Shown here piece by piece: positions 44,222-51,520 of a stretch of DNA of 51,520 bases. Position numbers and translations under genes: made by a program. The stretch is taken from contig JAJPIV010000160.1 of the NCBI GenBank assembly GCA_021324595.1, positions 1 to 51,520 of the forward strand. Reading direction: 5' to 3'. The notes beneath the pieces are model-generated. The model was not told the DNA's origin. It made no database searches and saw nothing but the letters and a program-made list of their open reading frames with translations. This stretch comes from Actinomycetota bacterium (GTDB lineage: Bacteria > Actinomycetota > Actinomycetes > Streptosporangiales > Streptosporangiaceae). The stretch's first letter is position 1; the number at the start of each line of letters is the position of its first letter.

Positions 44222-45094
44222 TCAGCCGCGGTAGGGAGGCGCGGCCAGGCCGCGGACCCCGGCGTCGCAGGTGAACAGGGAGCCGGCGCCCGGCCCCGGG
44301 CCGGCGGCGGTCGTGACGAACAGCACGTCGAGTCCCGGCCCGCCGAACGCGCAGCTCGTCACGTGCGCGGCCGGCACCCGGACCACGGCGGTGAGCCGCC
44401 CGGACGGGTCATACCGCTGGATGACCCCGCCGCCCCAGACGGCCACCCACACGCCGCCCTCCGCGTCGACCGCCAGCCCGTCCGGCATCACCTGGCCCGA
44501 GCCCAGCCGCACGAACGGCCGCCGCTCGCCCATCGCCCCGGTCGCCAGGTCGTAGTCGATGACATCGACCCGGTAGTCCAGCGAGTCGATGTAGTACATC
44601 AGCCGGCCGTCCGGGCTCCAGCCGATGCCGTTGGAGATGCCCAGGCCGGTGAGGATCTCGGTGACGGCATGGTCGGTGCCGAGCCGGTACAGGCTGCCGC
44701 GGCCGGGCGACTCGTCCCAGGCCATCGTTCCCGCGTAGAAGCGGCCCGCCCGGTCGCAGGCGCCGTCGTTCATCCGCGTCCCGGGCTGCCCCGGGGCGTC
44801 GGCGAGCAGGCTCACCTCGCCCGTGGCCGGATCCAGGGAGTAGAACCCGTTGCCCGCGGCGACCACCAGCCCGCCGCCCGCCCGCGGCACGACCGCCCCA
44901 GCGGCCCGGCCGACCTGCCAGCAGGCATGCGAGCCCTGCCCGTCGAGCCGGTGGACCAGCCCGGCGGGGATGTCCACCCAGTACAGGGCCCCGGCCTCGG
45001 CGTCCCAGCAGGGCCCCTCGCCGAGCTCGCTGGCCGGCGCGGCGGCGACGGGAACGGGGCGCAGGATCGTCAGGTCGGGGACGGGCTTGGTCAC
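44222..45094 (-). CDS. SMP-30/gluconolactonase/regucalcin family protein
   Basis: A 290-residue six-bladed propeller hydrolase. Metal-binding positions are visible as Glu in [10 protein letters not shown], Asn in TRMNDGACD, Asn in [12 protein letters not shown] and Asp in [12 protein letters not shown]. Relatives open sugar lactones such as gluconolactone with Ca2+ or Zn2+. Specific substrate unknown. The GTG start at 45094 has GGAGG four to five bases upstream. Only 27 bases separate it from the peptidase gene start, so the two may be co-transcribed. Confidence 0.88.
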   Translation of the reverse strand: MTKPVPDLTILRPVPVAAAPASELGEGPCWDAEAGALYWVDIPAGLVHRLDGQGSHACWQVGRAAGAVVPRAGGGLVVAAGNGFYSLDPATGEVSLLADAPGQPGTRMNDGACDRAGRFYAGTMAWDESPGRGSLYRLGTDHAVTEILTGLGISNGIGWSPDGRLMYYIDSLDYRVDVIDYDLATGAMGERRPFVRLGSGQVMPDGLAVDAEGGVWVAVWGGGVIQRYDPSGRLTAVVRVPAAHVTSCAFGGPGLDVLFVTTAAGPGPGAGSLFTCDAGVRGLAAPPYRG

Positions 45095-45222
45095 GGGGCC
45101 TCCGTCGTTGGCTGGCCTGGCGCGGCGCGCGGGCCCTGGCTGACCTGCGCGGGGGTGAGCAGACGATCTCAGCCGGGCGGCGGCGGTGTCAATGCCGGGC
45201 GCCCGGCGTCTACGCTGGGGCC

Positions 45223-45771
45223 ATGCCGCGCATGGCGGGTCAGCGGACCTACCAGATTCGCACCTACGGGTGCCAGATGAACATGCACGACTCCGAGCGC
45301 CTGGCCGGCCTGCTGGAGGAGGCCGGGTACCGGCGGGCGCCGGCCGGCGCCGACCCGGACGTGATCGTCTTCAACACCTGCGCGGTGCGGGAGAACGCCG
45401 GCAACCGGCTCTACGGGAACCTCGGCCACCTGCTTCCGCTCAAGCGGGCCAGGCCCGGCATGCAGATCGCGGTCGGCGGCTGCCTGGCGCAGAAGGACCG
45501 CGCGGCGATCACCGACCGGGCGCCGTGGGTGGACGGTGTTCGGCACGCACAACATCGGCTCGCTTCCCGCCCTGCTCGACCGGGCCAGGGCGACGCGGCG
45601 CGCACAGGTGGAGATCGCCGAGTCGCTGGAGCGGTTCCCGTCGGTGCTTCCCGCCAGGCGCGAGTCACCGTACTCCGCCTGGGTGGCCATCTCGGTCGGC
45701 TGCAACAACACCTGCACGTTCTGCATCGTGCCGAGGCTGCGCGGCCGGGAGGAGGACCGCCGGCCGGGTGA
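45223..45771 (+). CDS. miaB: MiaB tRNA methylthiotransferase, N-terminal fragment (frameshifted)
   Basis: The frame starts leaderless (TACGCT at 45211-45216, six bases before ATG) and encodes the UPF0004 domain with all three cluster cysteines: Cys17 (TYGCQMN), Cys53 (NTCAVRE) and Cys87 (GGCLAQKD). Homology stops after Asp104 (APWVD); the following ~78 residues are out-of-frame read-through. Homologues read APWVDVVFGTHN, so the sequence at 45535 lacks two bases (or has one extra). MiaB adds the methylthio group at C2 of i6A37 in tRNA; this fragment alone cannot bind the radical SAM cluster. Confidence 0.85.
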   Translation: MPRMAGQRTYQIRTYGCQMNMHDSERLAGLLEEAGYRRAPAGADPDVIVFNTCAVRENAGNRLYGNLGHLLPLKRARPGMQIAVGGCLAQKDRAAITDRAPWVDGVRHAQHRLASRPARPGQGDAARTGGDRRVAGAVPVGASRQARVTVLRLGGHLGRLQQHLHVLHRAEAARPGGGPPAG

Positions 45772-46744
45772 CGTGCTCGCCGAGATCCGGGCACTGGTCG
45801 CCGATGGCGTGCTCGAGGTGACGCTGCTCGGGCAGAACGTGAACTCCTACGGGGCCGGGTTCGGCGACCGGCTGGCGTTCGGCAAGCTGCTGCGCGCCTG
45901 CGGCGAGATCGACGGCCTGGAGCGGGTCAGGTTCACCTCGCCGCACCCGCGGGACTTCACCGGCGACGTCATCGCCGCGATGGCGCAGACGCCGAACGTG
46001 ATGCCCCAGCTGCACATGCCCCTGCAGTCCGGCTCGGACCGCGTCCTGCGCGCGATGCGCCGGGCCTACCGGCGCGATTCGTACCTGGAGATCCTCCGCG
46101 CGGTGCGGGCGGCGATCCCGGAGGCGGCCATCACGACCGACATCATCGTCGGCTTCCCCGGTGAGACCGAGCGGGACTTCGCCGACACCCTCGACGTGGT
46201 GAGGCGGGCGCGGTTCGCCGGGGCGTTCACGTTCCGGTACTCGCCCCGCCCGGGGACCCCGGCGGCGCGGATGGACGGGCAGGTGCCGCCCGAGGTGGTG
46301 GCGGACCGGTACGAGCGGCTCGTGGCCACCGTCGAGGAGATCGCGCTGGCGGAGAACCAGGCCCTGGTCGGCAGCGTGGTGGAGGTGCTGGTGGCCGACG
46401 GCGAAGGGCGCAAGGACGAGATGACCCGCCGGATGTCGGGACGGGCACGGGACAACCGGCTGGTCCATTTCACCCCGCCGCCGGGGGCGCCGCCGCGCCC
46501 CGGTGACGTGGTCACCACCGTCGTGACGGCGGCCGCGCCGCATCACCTGCTCGCCGACGGCGCCCCGATGTCGGTGCGCCGGACCCGCGCGGGGGACGCG
46601 TGGGAGGCGCTGCGCGGCGCCGGCGGGCGGAGGGCCGCCGCCCTGGCGATGGACGGCGACGGCGGGCCGCAGGGGGGCGGGCACGGGGGGCGCCGGGGCA
46701 GGCCGGTCCCGCTCGGCATGCCGTCGCGGGCCCCGCGGGGCTGA
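45536..46744 (+). CDS. miaB: MiaB tRNA methylthiotransferase, C-terminal fragment (frameshifted)
   Basis: From GTG 45536 the frame continues [19 protein letters not shown], then the radical SAM motif in [53 protein letters not shown], and a TRAM domain near [20 protein letters not shown] Gly/Arg-rich tail ends the protein. All catalytic residues of this half are intact, so the break is recent or a sequence error. Its partner miaA, which makes the i6A substrate, lies 2 kb downstream. Confidence 0.88.
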   Translation: MFGTHNIGSLPALLDRARATRRAQVEIAESLERFPSVLPARRESPYSAWVAISVGCNNTCTFCIVPRLRGREEDRRPGDVLAEIRALVADGVLEVTLLGQNVNSYGAGFGDRLAFGKLLRACGEIDGLERVRFTSPHPRDFTGDVIAAMAQTPNVMPQLHMPLQSGSDRVLRAMRRAYRRDSYLEILRAVRAAIPEAAITTDIIVGFPGETERDFADTLDVVRRARFAGAFTFRYSPRPGTPAARMDGQVPPEVVADRYERLVATVEEIALAENQALVGSVVEVLVADGEGRKDEMTRRMSGRARDNRLVHFTPPPGAPPRPGDVVTTVVTAAAPHHLLADGAPMSVRRTRAGDAWEALRGAGGRRAAALAMDGDGGPQGGGHGGRRGRPVPLGMPSRAPRG

Positions 46745-46755
46745 CTGGCCCGGGC

Positions 46756-47556
46756 GTGCTCGTCGCCGCGGCGATCTGCCCGCATCCCCCGCTGCTGGTG
46801 CCCGAGGTGATGGGGTCGGCCGGGCGCCCCGACGCCGCCCCCCTCCCCCCGCGCGGCCCGGCCGGCGACCCGGCCGTCGGCCCGGCCAGCCCGCCCGGGC
46901 AGGTGGACGCCCAGCTGCGCCTGCTGCGGGCCGCGTGCTACGCGGCGGTGGGGCGGCTCGCCCGGGCCAGGCCCGGCCTGATCGCGGTCGTCGGGGGCGG
47001 CTCGCTCACCAGGGCGCACCCGGCGACGGCCGCCGGCAGCCTGCGCGGGCTGGGCGCGCCCGTGGTGGTCGGCGACGGGGAGCCGGTGCTGCCGCTGTCG
47101 CTCACGATCGGCGCCTGGCTGCTGCGGCGGTGCCTGCCCGGCGGGCGGCCCGGATCCGGCGCGGCGTGGCGGACCGAGCCGCATGAGGTGGCCACGGGCG
47201 CCCCCCCGGGGGAATGCGAAGCGCTCGGGGCGGCGCTGGCCGGGCGGGAAGCCCGGGTCGCGCTGCTCGTGCTCGCCGACGGCAGCGCGCGCAGGGCGCT
47301 CGGCGTGCCCGGGGCCCCGGATCCCGGCGCGGAGGCCTTCGACGCCCTGGTCGCCCGCGCGCTCGGCGCCGGCGACGCCGGATCGCTGGCCCGGCTGGAC
47401 CCGCGCCGGGCGGAGGAGGTCATGGCGAGCGGCCGGGCGGCGTGGCAGGTGCTGGCCGGCGCCGCCGGGCTCCGCCGCGTTCGCGCCCGCCTCTGGTACG
47501 CCGGGGCGCCGCTCGACGTCGGCTACGCGGTGGCCTCCTGGGAGCTCGCGCCCTGA
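46756..47556 (+). CDS. LigB-like (class III extradiol dioxygenase subunit B-like) conserved protein
   Basis: The 266-residue protein begins VLVAAAICPHPPLLVPEVMG, with the His-Pro-Pro motif of LigB-type folds, and contains GLIAVVGGGSLTRAHPATAA and RVRARLWYAGAPLDVGYAVA. It is the conserved gene between miaB and miaA in actinobacteria and usually has no assigned activity. GTG 46756 is 11 bases after the miaB stop, so the two are co-transcribed. Most of the metal ligands of true dioxygenases are not evident. Confidence 0.8.
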   Translation: MLVAAAICPHPPLLVPEVMGSAGRPDAAPLPPRGPAGDPAVGPASPPGQVDAQLRLLRAACYAAVGRLARARPGLIAVVGGGSLTRAHPATAAGSLRGLGAPVVVGDGEPVLPLSLTIGAWLLRRCLPGGRPGSGAAWRTEPHEVATGAPPGECEALGAALAGREARVALLVLADGSARRALGVPGAPDPGAEAFDALVARALGAGDAGSLARLDPRRAEEVMASGRAAWQVLAGAAGLRRVRARLWYAGAPLDVGYAVASWELAP

Positions 47557-47627
47557 GCCCGCGGCCGGGCGCGCCGCGGCTTCCATCGGCGGCCGTGACC
47601 TCGGCCCGGAGCCGGGCGACGCTGGCG

Positions 47628-47682
47628 AGGCTACCGGTAGACCTGCCAGGTTCCGAACGTCGGCCGGCCTGCCCGGTAGCCT
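47628..47682. repeat. Long-range inverted repeat between the LigB-like and DODA genes
   Basis: AGGCTACCGG (47628-47637) and CCGGTAGCCT (47673-47682) are perfect 10-base arms 35 bases apart; the left arm also overlaps the palindrome CTACCGGTAG (47631-47640). It could serve as a terminator-like stem for the upstream gene or as a binding site. No T tract follows. Confidence 0.4.
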
Positions 47683-47691
47683 CCCGGGAGC

Positions 47692-47734
47692 TTGCGCGGG
47701 GGTCCTCGCCCGCCTAATATAGTTGAATGTTCAA
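47692..47734 (+). promoter_or_regulatory. Promoter and MarR-like operator at the DODA gene start
   Basis: TTGCGC (47692-47697), 17 bases, and TAATAT (47715-47720) form a promoter six bases before ATG 47727, giving a leaderless mRNA. TTGAA-TG-TTCAA (47723-47734) straddles the start codon and is one of few AT-rich palindromes in the window. It resembles sites bound by MarR-type regulators, but no such gene is adjacent. Confidence 0.55.
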
Positions 47735-48626
47735 TCATCGGTTGCCGTCTCCTCCCCCGCGCCCGGCGGTGCCCGGCGGGGCATTCGACGAGTTCCTCGC
47801 CACGGCCGCGGCGGCGAGCGCCGCGCAGCGGTCCTGGCAGCCCGGGGACGGCCCGCTGCCGGCGCTGTACCTGAGCCACGGCGCGCCCCCGCTCCTGGAC
47901 GACCCGCGGTGGATGGGGGAGCTGTTCGCCTGGGCGCGGCGGATGCCCAAGCCGGCCAGCATCCTGATCGTCAGCGCGCACTGGGAGAGCGCGCCCATGG
48001 CGCTGTCCGCCCCTGGGGCGGGCACGCCGCTCGTCTACGACTTCGCCGGCTTCCACCCGCGCTACTACCAGATGACCTACCCGACCCCCGACGCGGGCGT
48101 GCTCGCCCGGCGGGTCGCTGCCCTCATGCCGGACGGCCAGCCGGTCCACCAGCACCCCGGCCGCGGGCTCGACCACGGCGCGTGGGTGCCGCTCAAGGTC
48201 ATGTACCCGCTCGCCGACGTGCCCGTGCTGCAGCTGAGCATGCCGACGCAGGACCCGTCCCGGCTGCTCGCGATCGGGGCCAGGCTGCGCCCGCTGCGCG
48301 AGGAGGGCACGCTCGTCATCGGATCGGGCTTCATGACCCACGGCCTGCCGTTCGTCACGGCGGACATGCTCCGCCGCGGCACCGTGCCCGGCTGGTCGTC
48401 CGACTTCGATGCCTGGGCGGCCGACGCGCTTGCCCGCGGCGACGTGGACACGCTCGCGGCGTTCCGGTCCAAGGCCCCGGGCATGCCGTTCGCGCACCCC
48501 ACCGCCGACCACTACGTGCCGCTGTTCATCACCCTCGGCGCCGCGGGCGACCCCGGCGGTCCGGTCCGGACCAGGATCGAGGGCTACATGATCGGCCTGT
48601 CCAAGCGGTCGTTCGAGGCCGGCTAG
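47727..48626 (+). CDS. Class III extradiol ring-cleavage dioxygenase (DODA/YgiD type)
   Basis: A 299-residue zinc- or iron-type dioxygenase of the LigB superfamily. Motifs: [52 protein letters not shown] and [14 protein letters not shown], which carry the His/Glu metal ligands. Family members cleave catechol-type rings such as DOPA. The natural substrate is unknown. The first ~30 residues are Pro-rich. It interrupts the usual LigB-like/miaA neighbourhood and has its own promoter with an operator-like palindrome. Confidence 0.9.
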   Translation: MFNHRLPSPPPRPAVPGGAFDEFLATAAAASAAQRSWQPGDGPLPALYLSHGAPPLLDDPRWMGELFAWARRMPKPASILIVSAHWESAPMALSAPGAGTPLVYDFAGFHPRYYQMTYPTPDAGVLARRVAALMPDGQPVHQHPGRGLDHGAWVPLKVMYPLADVPVLQLSMPTQDPSRLLAIGARLRPLREEGTLVIGSGFMTHGLPFVTADMLRRGTVPGWSSDFDAWAADALARGDVDTLAAFRSKAPGMPFAHPTADHYVPLFITLGAAGDPGGPVRTRIEGYMIGLSKRSFEAG

Positions 48627-48646
48627 GCGTCTGCCAGACTGATGGC

Positions 48647-49615
48647 ATGCCGCCGCCGGTGATCGCGGTCGTCGGGCCGACGGCCGCCGGCAAGTCGGAG
48701 CTGTCGCTGCGCCTGGCCCGGGCGCTGGACGGCGAGGTCGTCAACGCCGACTCCATGCAGCTGTACCGCGGCATGGACATCGGCACCGGGAAGCTGGCCC
48801 CGTCCGAGCGCGGCGGGATCGCGCATCACGTCCTCGACGTCTGGGACGTGACCGAGCCGGCCAGCGTGCGCGAGTACCAGCGGCTGGCCCGCGCCGCGAT
48901 CGACGCGATCATGGCGCGCGGGCGCGTGCCGCTGCTGGTCGGCGGCTCCGGCCTGTACGTGCGCGCGGTCATCGACCACCTGGAGTTCCCCGGCACGGAC
49001 CCGGGGATCCGCGCCCGCCTCGAGCGCCAGCTCGCCGAGGCCGGCCCGGCCGCGATGCACGCGCGGCTGGCCGCGGCCGACCCGGTGGCCGCGGCGGCGA
49101 TCCTGCCGGGGAACGGCCGGCGCATCGTGCGCGCCCTGGAGGTGATCGAGCTGACCGGCCGGCCGTTCACCGCCACGCTCCCGCCGTACGCGGAGGTCCG
49201 CCCCGTCGTCCAGCTTGGCCTGGACGTTCCCCGGGCCGAGCTGGATCGCAGGATCGCCGAGCGAGTGGACCGGATGTGGCGGGACGGCCTGGTCGAGGAG
49301 GTCGCCCGGCTGATCGGCTCCGGCCCGCCGGGAACGGGCCTGCGCGCCGGGCGCACGGCGAGCCGGGCACTCGGCTACGCGCAGGTGCTGCGCTACCTGG
49401 ACGGCGAGTGGACGCAGGAGGAGGCCCGCGCGCAGACCGTGCTGGCGACCCGGCGGTTCGCGCGGCGACAGGAATCGTGGTTCCGCCGCGACCCGAGGAT
49501 CCGCTGGCTGCCCGCGGCTGGCCCGGTGCCCACCGAGGCCGCCCTGGAGGCGATCGGCGAATCCGCGCGCGCCGCCGGCCGGCCGGCGGCCGCGGGCAGG
49601 CCAGGCGGCGGCTGA
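48647..49615 (+). CDS. miaA: tRNA dimethylallyltransferase
   Basis: A 322-residue P-loop enzyme that transfers the dimethylallyl group to A37 of tRNAs reading U-starting codons. GPTAAGKS is at 10-17, followed by [44 protein letters not shown] and the C-terminal [16 protein letters not shown]. It supplies the substrate of MiaB, whose gene is frameshifted here. ATG 48647 is six bases after CAGACT, so the start may be leaderless; the frame is open upstream but without homology. Confidence 0.95.
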   Translation: MPPPVIAVVGPTAAGKSELSLRLARALDGEVVNADSMQLYRGMDIGTGKLAPSERGGIAHHVLDVWDVTEPASVREYQRLARAAIDAIMARGRVPLLVGGSGLYVRAVIDHLEFPGTDPGIRARLERQLAEAGPAAMHARLAAADPVAAAAILPGNGRRIVRALEVIELTGRPFTATLPPYAEVRPVVQLGLDVPRAELDRRIAERVDRMWRDGLVEEVARLIGSGPPGTGLRAGRTASRALGYAQVLRYLDGEWTQEEARAQTVLATRRFARRQESWFRRDPRIRWLPAAGPVPTEAALEAIGESARAAGRPAAAGRPGGG

Positions 49616-49671
49616 GCAGAGCCGGCCGCTACGCTGGGGGGGCACTGCCGCACCCGAGCCGGGAGTGAGCC

Positions 49672-50031
49672 ATGAGACGAGCCGCAGGCCTGGCCATCGA
49701 CGTGGCCCTGGTGCTCGCGTTCGTCGTCATCGGGCGCGCCAGCCACCACGACGGGGTCAGCCTGGCAGGCGTGGCCAGCACCGCCTGGCCGTTCCTGGCG
49801 GGCCTGTCGGTCGGCGAGGCCGCGACCAGGGCCTGGCGCCGGCCGGCGGCGCTGATGCCGACCGGGGTAGGGGTGTGGGGCGCGACCGTGGCGCTCGGCC
49901 AGGCGCTCCGCGTGCTGGGCGGCCAGGGGACCGAGGCGGGCTTTGTGGTCGTCTCCGCCGCCTTCCTCGGCCTGTTCCTGCTCGGCTGGCGGCTGCTGGC
50001 GCTGATCCCCGCCCGGCGGATGCCCGCCTGA
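49672..50031 (+). CDS. DUF3054 family membrane protein
   Basis: A 119-residue protein with four predicted membrane helices: AIDVALVLAFVVIGRASHH, GVASTAWPFLAGLSVGEAAT, GVGVWGATVALGQALRVLGG and FVVVSAAFLGLFLLGWRLLA. IGRxSH and TAWPFLxGL are family motifs. Function unknown; the gene is often found between miaA and dapF in actinobacteria. GGGAGTGA lies 4-11 bases before ATG 49672, and TACGCT (49630-49635) is a likely -10. Confidence 0.88.
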   Translation: MRRAAGLAIDVALVLAFVVIGRASHHDGVSLAGVASTAWPFLAGLSVGEAATRAWRRPAALMPTGVGVWGATVALGQALRVLGGQGTEAGFVVVSAAFLGLFLLGWRLLALIPARRMPA

Positions 50032-50180
50032 CCACGGCCGCCCCGAGCCCGCCGCCCCGAGCCCGCCGCCCCGCGGCACCCGGGGCCACGCGCGCCCGGG
50101 TCATGCGGCGCCCGGGCCGCGCGCGCCCGGGCCGCGCGGCGGCCGCCCGCGGTGCGCGGGCCGCTAGCTAGCATCGGGGG

Positions 50181-51044
50181 ATGCGGTTCGCCAAGGGGCA
50201 TGGCACCGGGAACGACTTCGTCGTCCTGCCCGACCCGGACGGCAGGCTGGAGCTGACGCCAGGGCTGGTCCGCCGGCTCTGTGACCGGCACGAGGGAATC
50301 GGCGCCGACGGGGTGCTGCGCGCGGTCCGGGCGACGGCCGCCGGGCCGGGGGCCCTCGCGCCCGCCACGGCGGATCGGGGCCCGGAGTGGTTCATGGACT
50401 ACCGCAACGCCGACGGCAGCGCCGCGGAGATGTGCGGCAACGGGATACGGGTGTTCGCCAGGTACCTGACCGAGCACGGGCTGGCCGAGGGCCCGCAGGT
50501 GGCGATCGCCACCCGGGCGGGCACGCGGCTGGTGCGGCAGTCGGCGGATGGCACGTTCAGCGTGGACATGGGGCCGGCCCGGGTCACCGGCGCCGGCTCG
50601 GCGGCCATCGGCGGCCGGCGGTGCGAGGGCGTGGCGGTCAGCGTCGGCAACCCGCACCTGGCATGCCTGGTGGACTGGCCGGTCGCCCATGCCGACCTGT
50701 CCGTTCCCCCCGTGGTGGACCCGGCGGCGTTCCCCGAGGGCGTCAACGTGGAGGTGGCGCGGCTGGCCGGGGACCATGTGATCGAGATGCGGGTCCATGA
50801 GCGGGGATCCGGGGAGACCCGGTCCTGCGGCACCGGGGCGGTGGCGGCGGCTGTGGCCGCCGCGGTGGCTGCCGGGGAGTGGCCGGGCGGCCGCCCAGCC
50901 CGGTGGCGGGTGCTCGTGCCCGGGGGCGAGCTGGCCGTCGTCCCGGGCCCGGACGCCAGCCTGCTGGCCGGCCCCGCCGTGATCGTGGCCGAGGGAAAGG
51001 TGAGCCCCGCATGGCTGGCTGCCGCGCTGGCCGCGGGGTGCTGA
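50181..51044 (+). CDS. dapF: Diaminopimelate epimerase
   Basis: A 287-residue cofactor-independent racemase that converts LL- to meso-diaminopimelate for peptidoglycan and lysine. The catalytic pair is Cys85 (AEMCGNGIRVFARYL) and Cys216 (RSCGTGAVAAA); the N-terminal KGHGTGNDFVVLPD and SVGNPHLACLVD are also diagnostic. A short insertion at 50-66 is Ala/Gly-rich. ATG 50181 is leaderless, with TAGCAT (50169-50174) six bases upstream. The gap before it (50032-50168) is low-complexity CCCG-rich sequence without a gene. Confidence 0.95.
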   Translation: MRFAKGHGTGNDFVVLPDPDGRLELTPGLVRRLCDRHEGIGADGVLRAVRATAAGPGALAPATADRGPEWFMDYRNADGSAAEMCGNGIRVFARYLTEHGLAEGPQVAIATRAGTRLVRQSADGTFSVDMGPARVTGAGSAAIGGRRCEGVAVSVGNPHLACLVDWPVAHADLSVPPVVDPAAFPEGVNVEVARLAGDHVIEMRVHERGSGETRSCGTGAVAAAVAAAVAAGEWPGGRPARWRVLVPGGELAVVPGPDASLLAGPAVIVAEGKVSPAWLAAALAAGC

Positions 51045-51110
51045 CCGCGGACCTGGGACCCGGCCACGGCGCCCTCCGGCCGTGACCGTGACCTCCGGGT
51101 GCCGCAGCCG

Positions 51111-51520
51111 TCAGAGCAGGGAGCCGGCCGGCCGGCCGCGCAGCGAGGCGTCCAGGACCTCGGCCAGGTGCACGACCGGCAGGGGTGTGCCGGCCGAGGC
51201 GAGGGCGGAGGCGATCTGCAGGGCGCAGCCCGGATTGCTCGCCACCACCAGGCCCGCGCCGGTGGCCGCGACGGCCGCCGCCTTGCGCTCGCCGAGCTCG
51301 GCCGCCGCCTGTGGCTGGACGAGGTTGTAGATGCCGGCCGATCCGCAGCAGGTCCCCCCGTCGCCGACTTCGGCGAGCTGAAGGCCCGGGATCGCCCGCA
51401 GCAGCTCACGGGGCTGGCTGGTGATCCGCTGGGCGTGCGCGAGATGGCACGCGTCGTGGTAGGCGACGGTCAGGGCGAGAGGGTGCCGCGGGGCCGCCGG
51501 GCCGAGCGTGACCAGGAACT
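51111..51520 (-). CDS. glcF: Glycolate oxidase iron-sulfur subunit (GlcF-like), C-terminal part
   Basis: The last ~136 residues of a protein that begins beyond the window. The minus strand reads LTVAYHDACHLAHAQRITSQ, EVGDGGTCCGSAGIYNLVQ, and ASNPGCALQIASALA, ending GRPAGSLL-stop at 51113-51111. DACH, CCG and NPGC are the cysteine-rich CCG-domain motifs of GlcF/LutA/HdrB-type subunits. With GlcD and GlcE it would oxidise glycolate at the membrane; the rest of the gene must be seen to exclude a lactate or generic Fe-S oxidoreductase. Confidence 0.85.
   Translation of the reverse strand, partial: FLVTLGPAAPRHPLALTVAYHDACHLAHAQRITSQPRELLRAIPGLQLAEVGDGGTCCGSAGIYNLVQPQAAAELGERKAAAVAATGAGLVVASNPGCALQIASALASAGTPLPVVHLAEVLDASLRGRPAGSLL

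Overview
This window comes from a very GC-rich actinobacterium. The marker order is actinobacterial: ftsK, rodZ, rimO, pgsA, cinA and clgR in a row; DUF3046, recA and recX; and miaB, a LigB-like gene, miaA, DUF3054 and dapF. Further signs are GTG and TTG starts, frequent 4-base GTGA overlaps, and many leaderless genes whose -10 element (TANNNT) lies 6-7 bases before the start codon. I cannot place it to genus; a Streptosporangiales-like lineage is a guess.

Layout. 1-6000: the end of ettA, a covalent-flavin dimethylglycine/sarcosine dehydrogenase-like gene, a group II truncated haemoglobin, an HNH nuclease, and an ArsR-MFS pair with a clear palindromic operator. 6000-9200: a vitamin B12 uptake operon (btuF-btuC-btuD) behind a cobalamin riboswitch whose output hairpin masks the btuF ribosome binding site. 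9400-12240: an orphan R2-like diiron protein, a gene-free stretch with DnaA-box-like repeats and hairpins, a DUF1707 protein, and a decayed IS66 transposase. 12240-14870: dapA-rnj. 14890-19512 (minus): a compact 2-aminobenzoyl-CoA (anthranilate) module of CoA ligase, Rid-family protein and fused monooxygenase/reductase. 19711-27400: ftsK, rodZ, rimO, pgsA, cinA, clgR. 27490-34080: an Rrf2 regulator, a methyltransferase-like membrane protein, a frameshifted lhr helicase, and a Nudix hydrolase. 34176-38073 (minus): a siroheme and sulfite/nitrite reductase operon (nirA, fused cysG-type gene, cbiX-type chelatase) preceded by a 34-residue leader peptide. 38221-40326: DUF3046, recA with two putative damage-responsive promoters, recX. 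40421-45094: small membrane and SRPBCC proteins, an S9 peptidase, and an SMP-30 lactonase. 45223-51044: frameshifted miaB, a LigB-like protein, a DODA dioxygenase, miaA, DUF3054, dapF. The window closes inside a glcF-type gene on the minus strand.

The most interesting candidate system is the leader upstream of nirA. Its last three sense codons (Ser-Phe-Cys) form a 9-base perfect complement to the nirA Shine-Dalgarno region, with a strong hairpin between the two arms. That is the layout expected of a cysteine-sensing translational attenuator. Also notable are the Rid-family protein translationally coupled to the anthranilyl-CoA enzyme, two independent frameshifts in conserved genes (both explicable as 2-base deletions), and the orphan diiron protein whose ligand set matches class I ribonucleotide reductase R2 but which lacks a tyrosine at the usual radical position.
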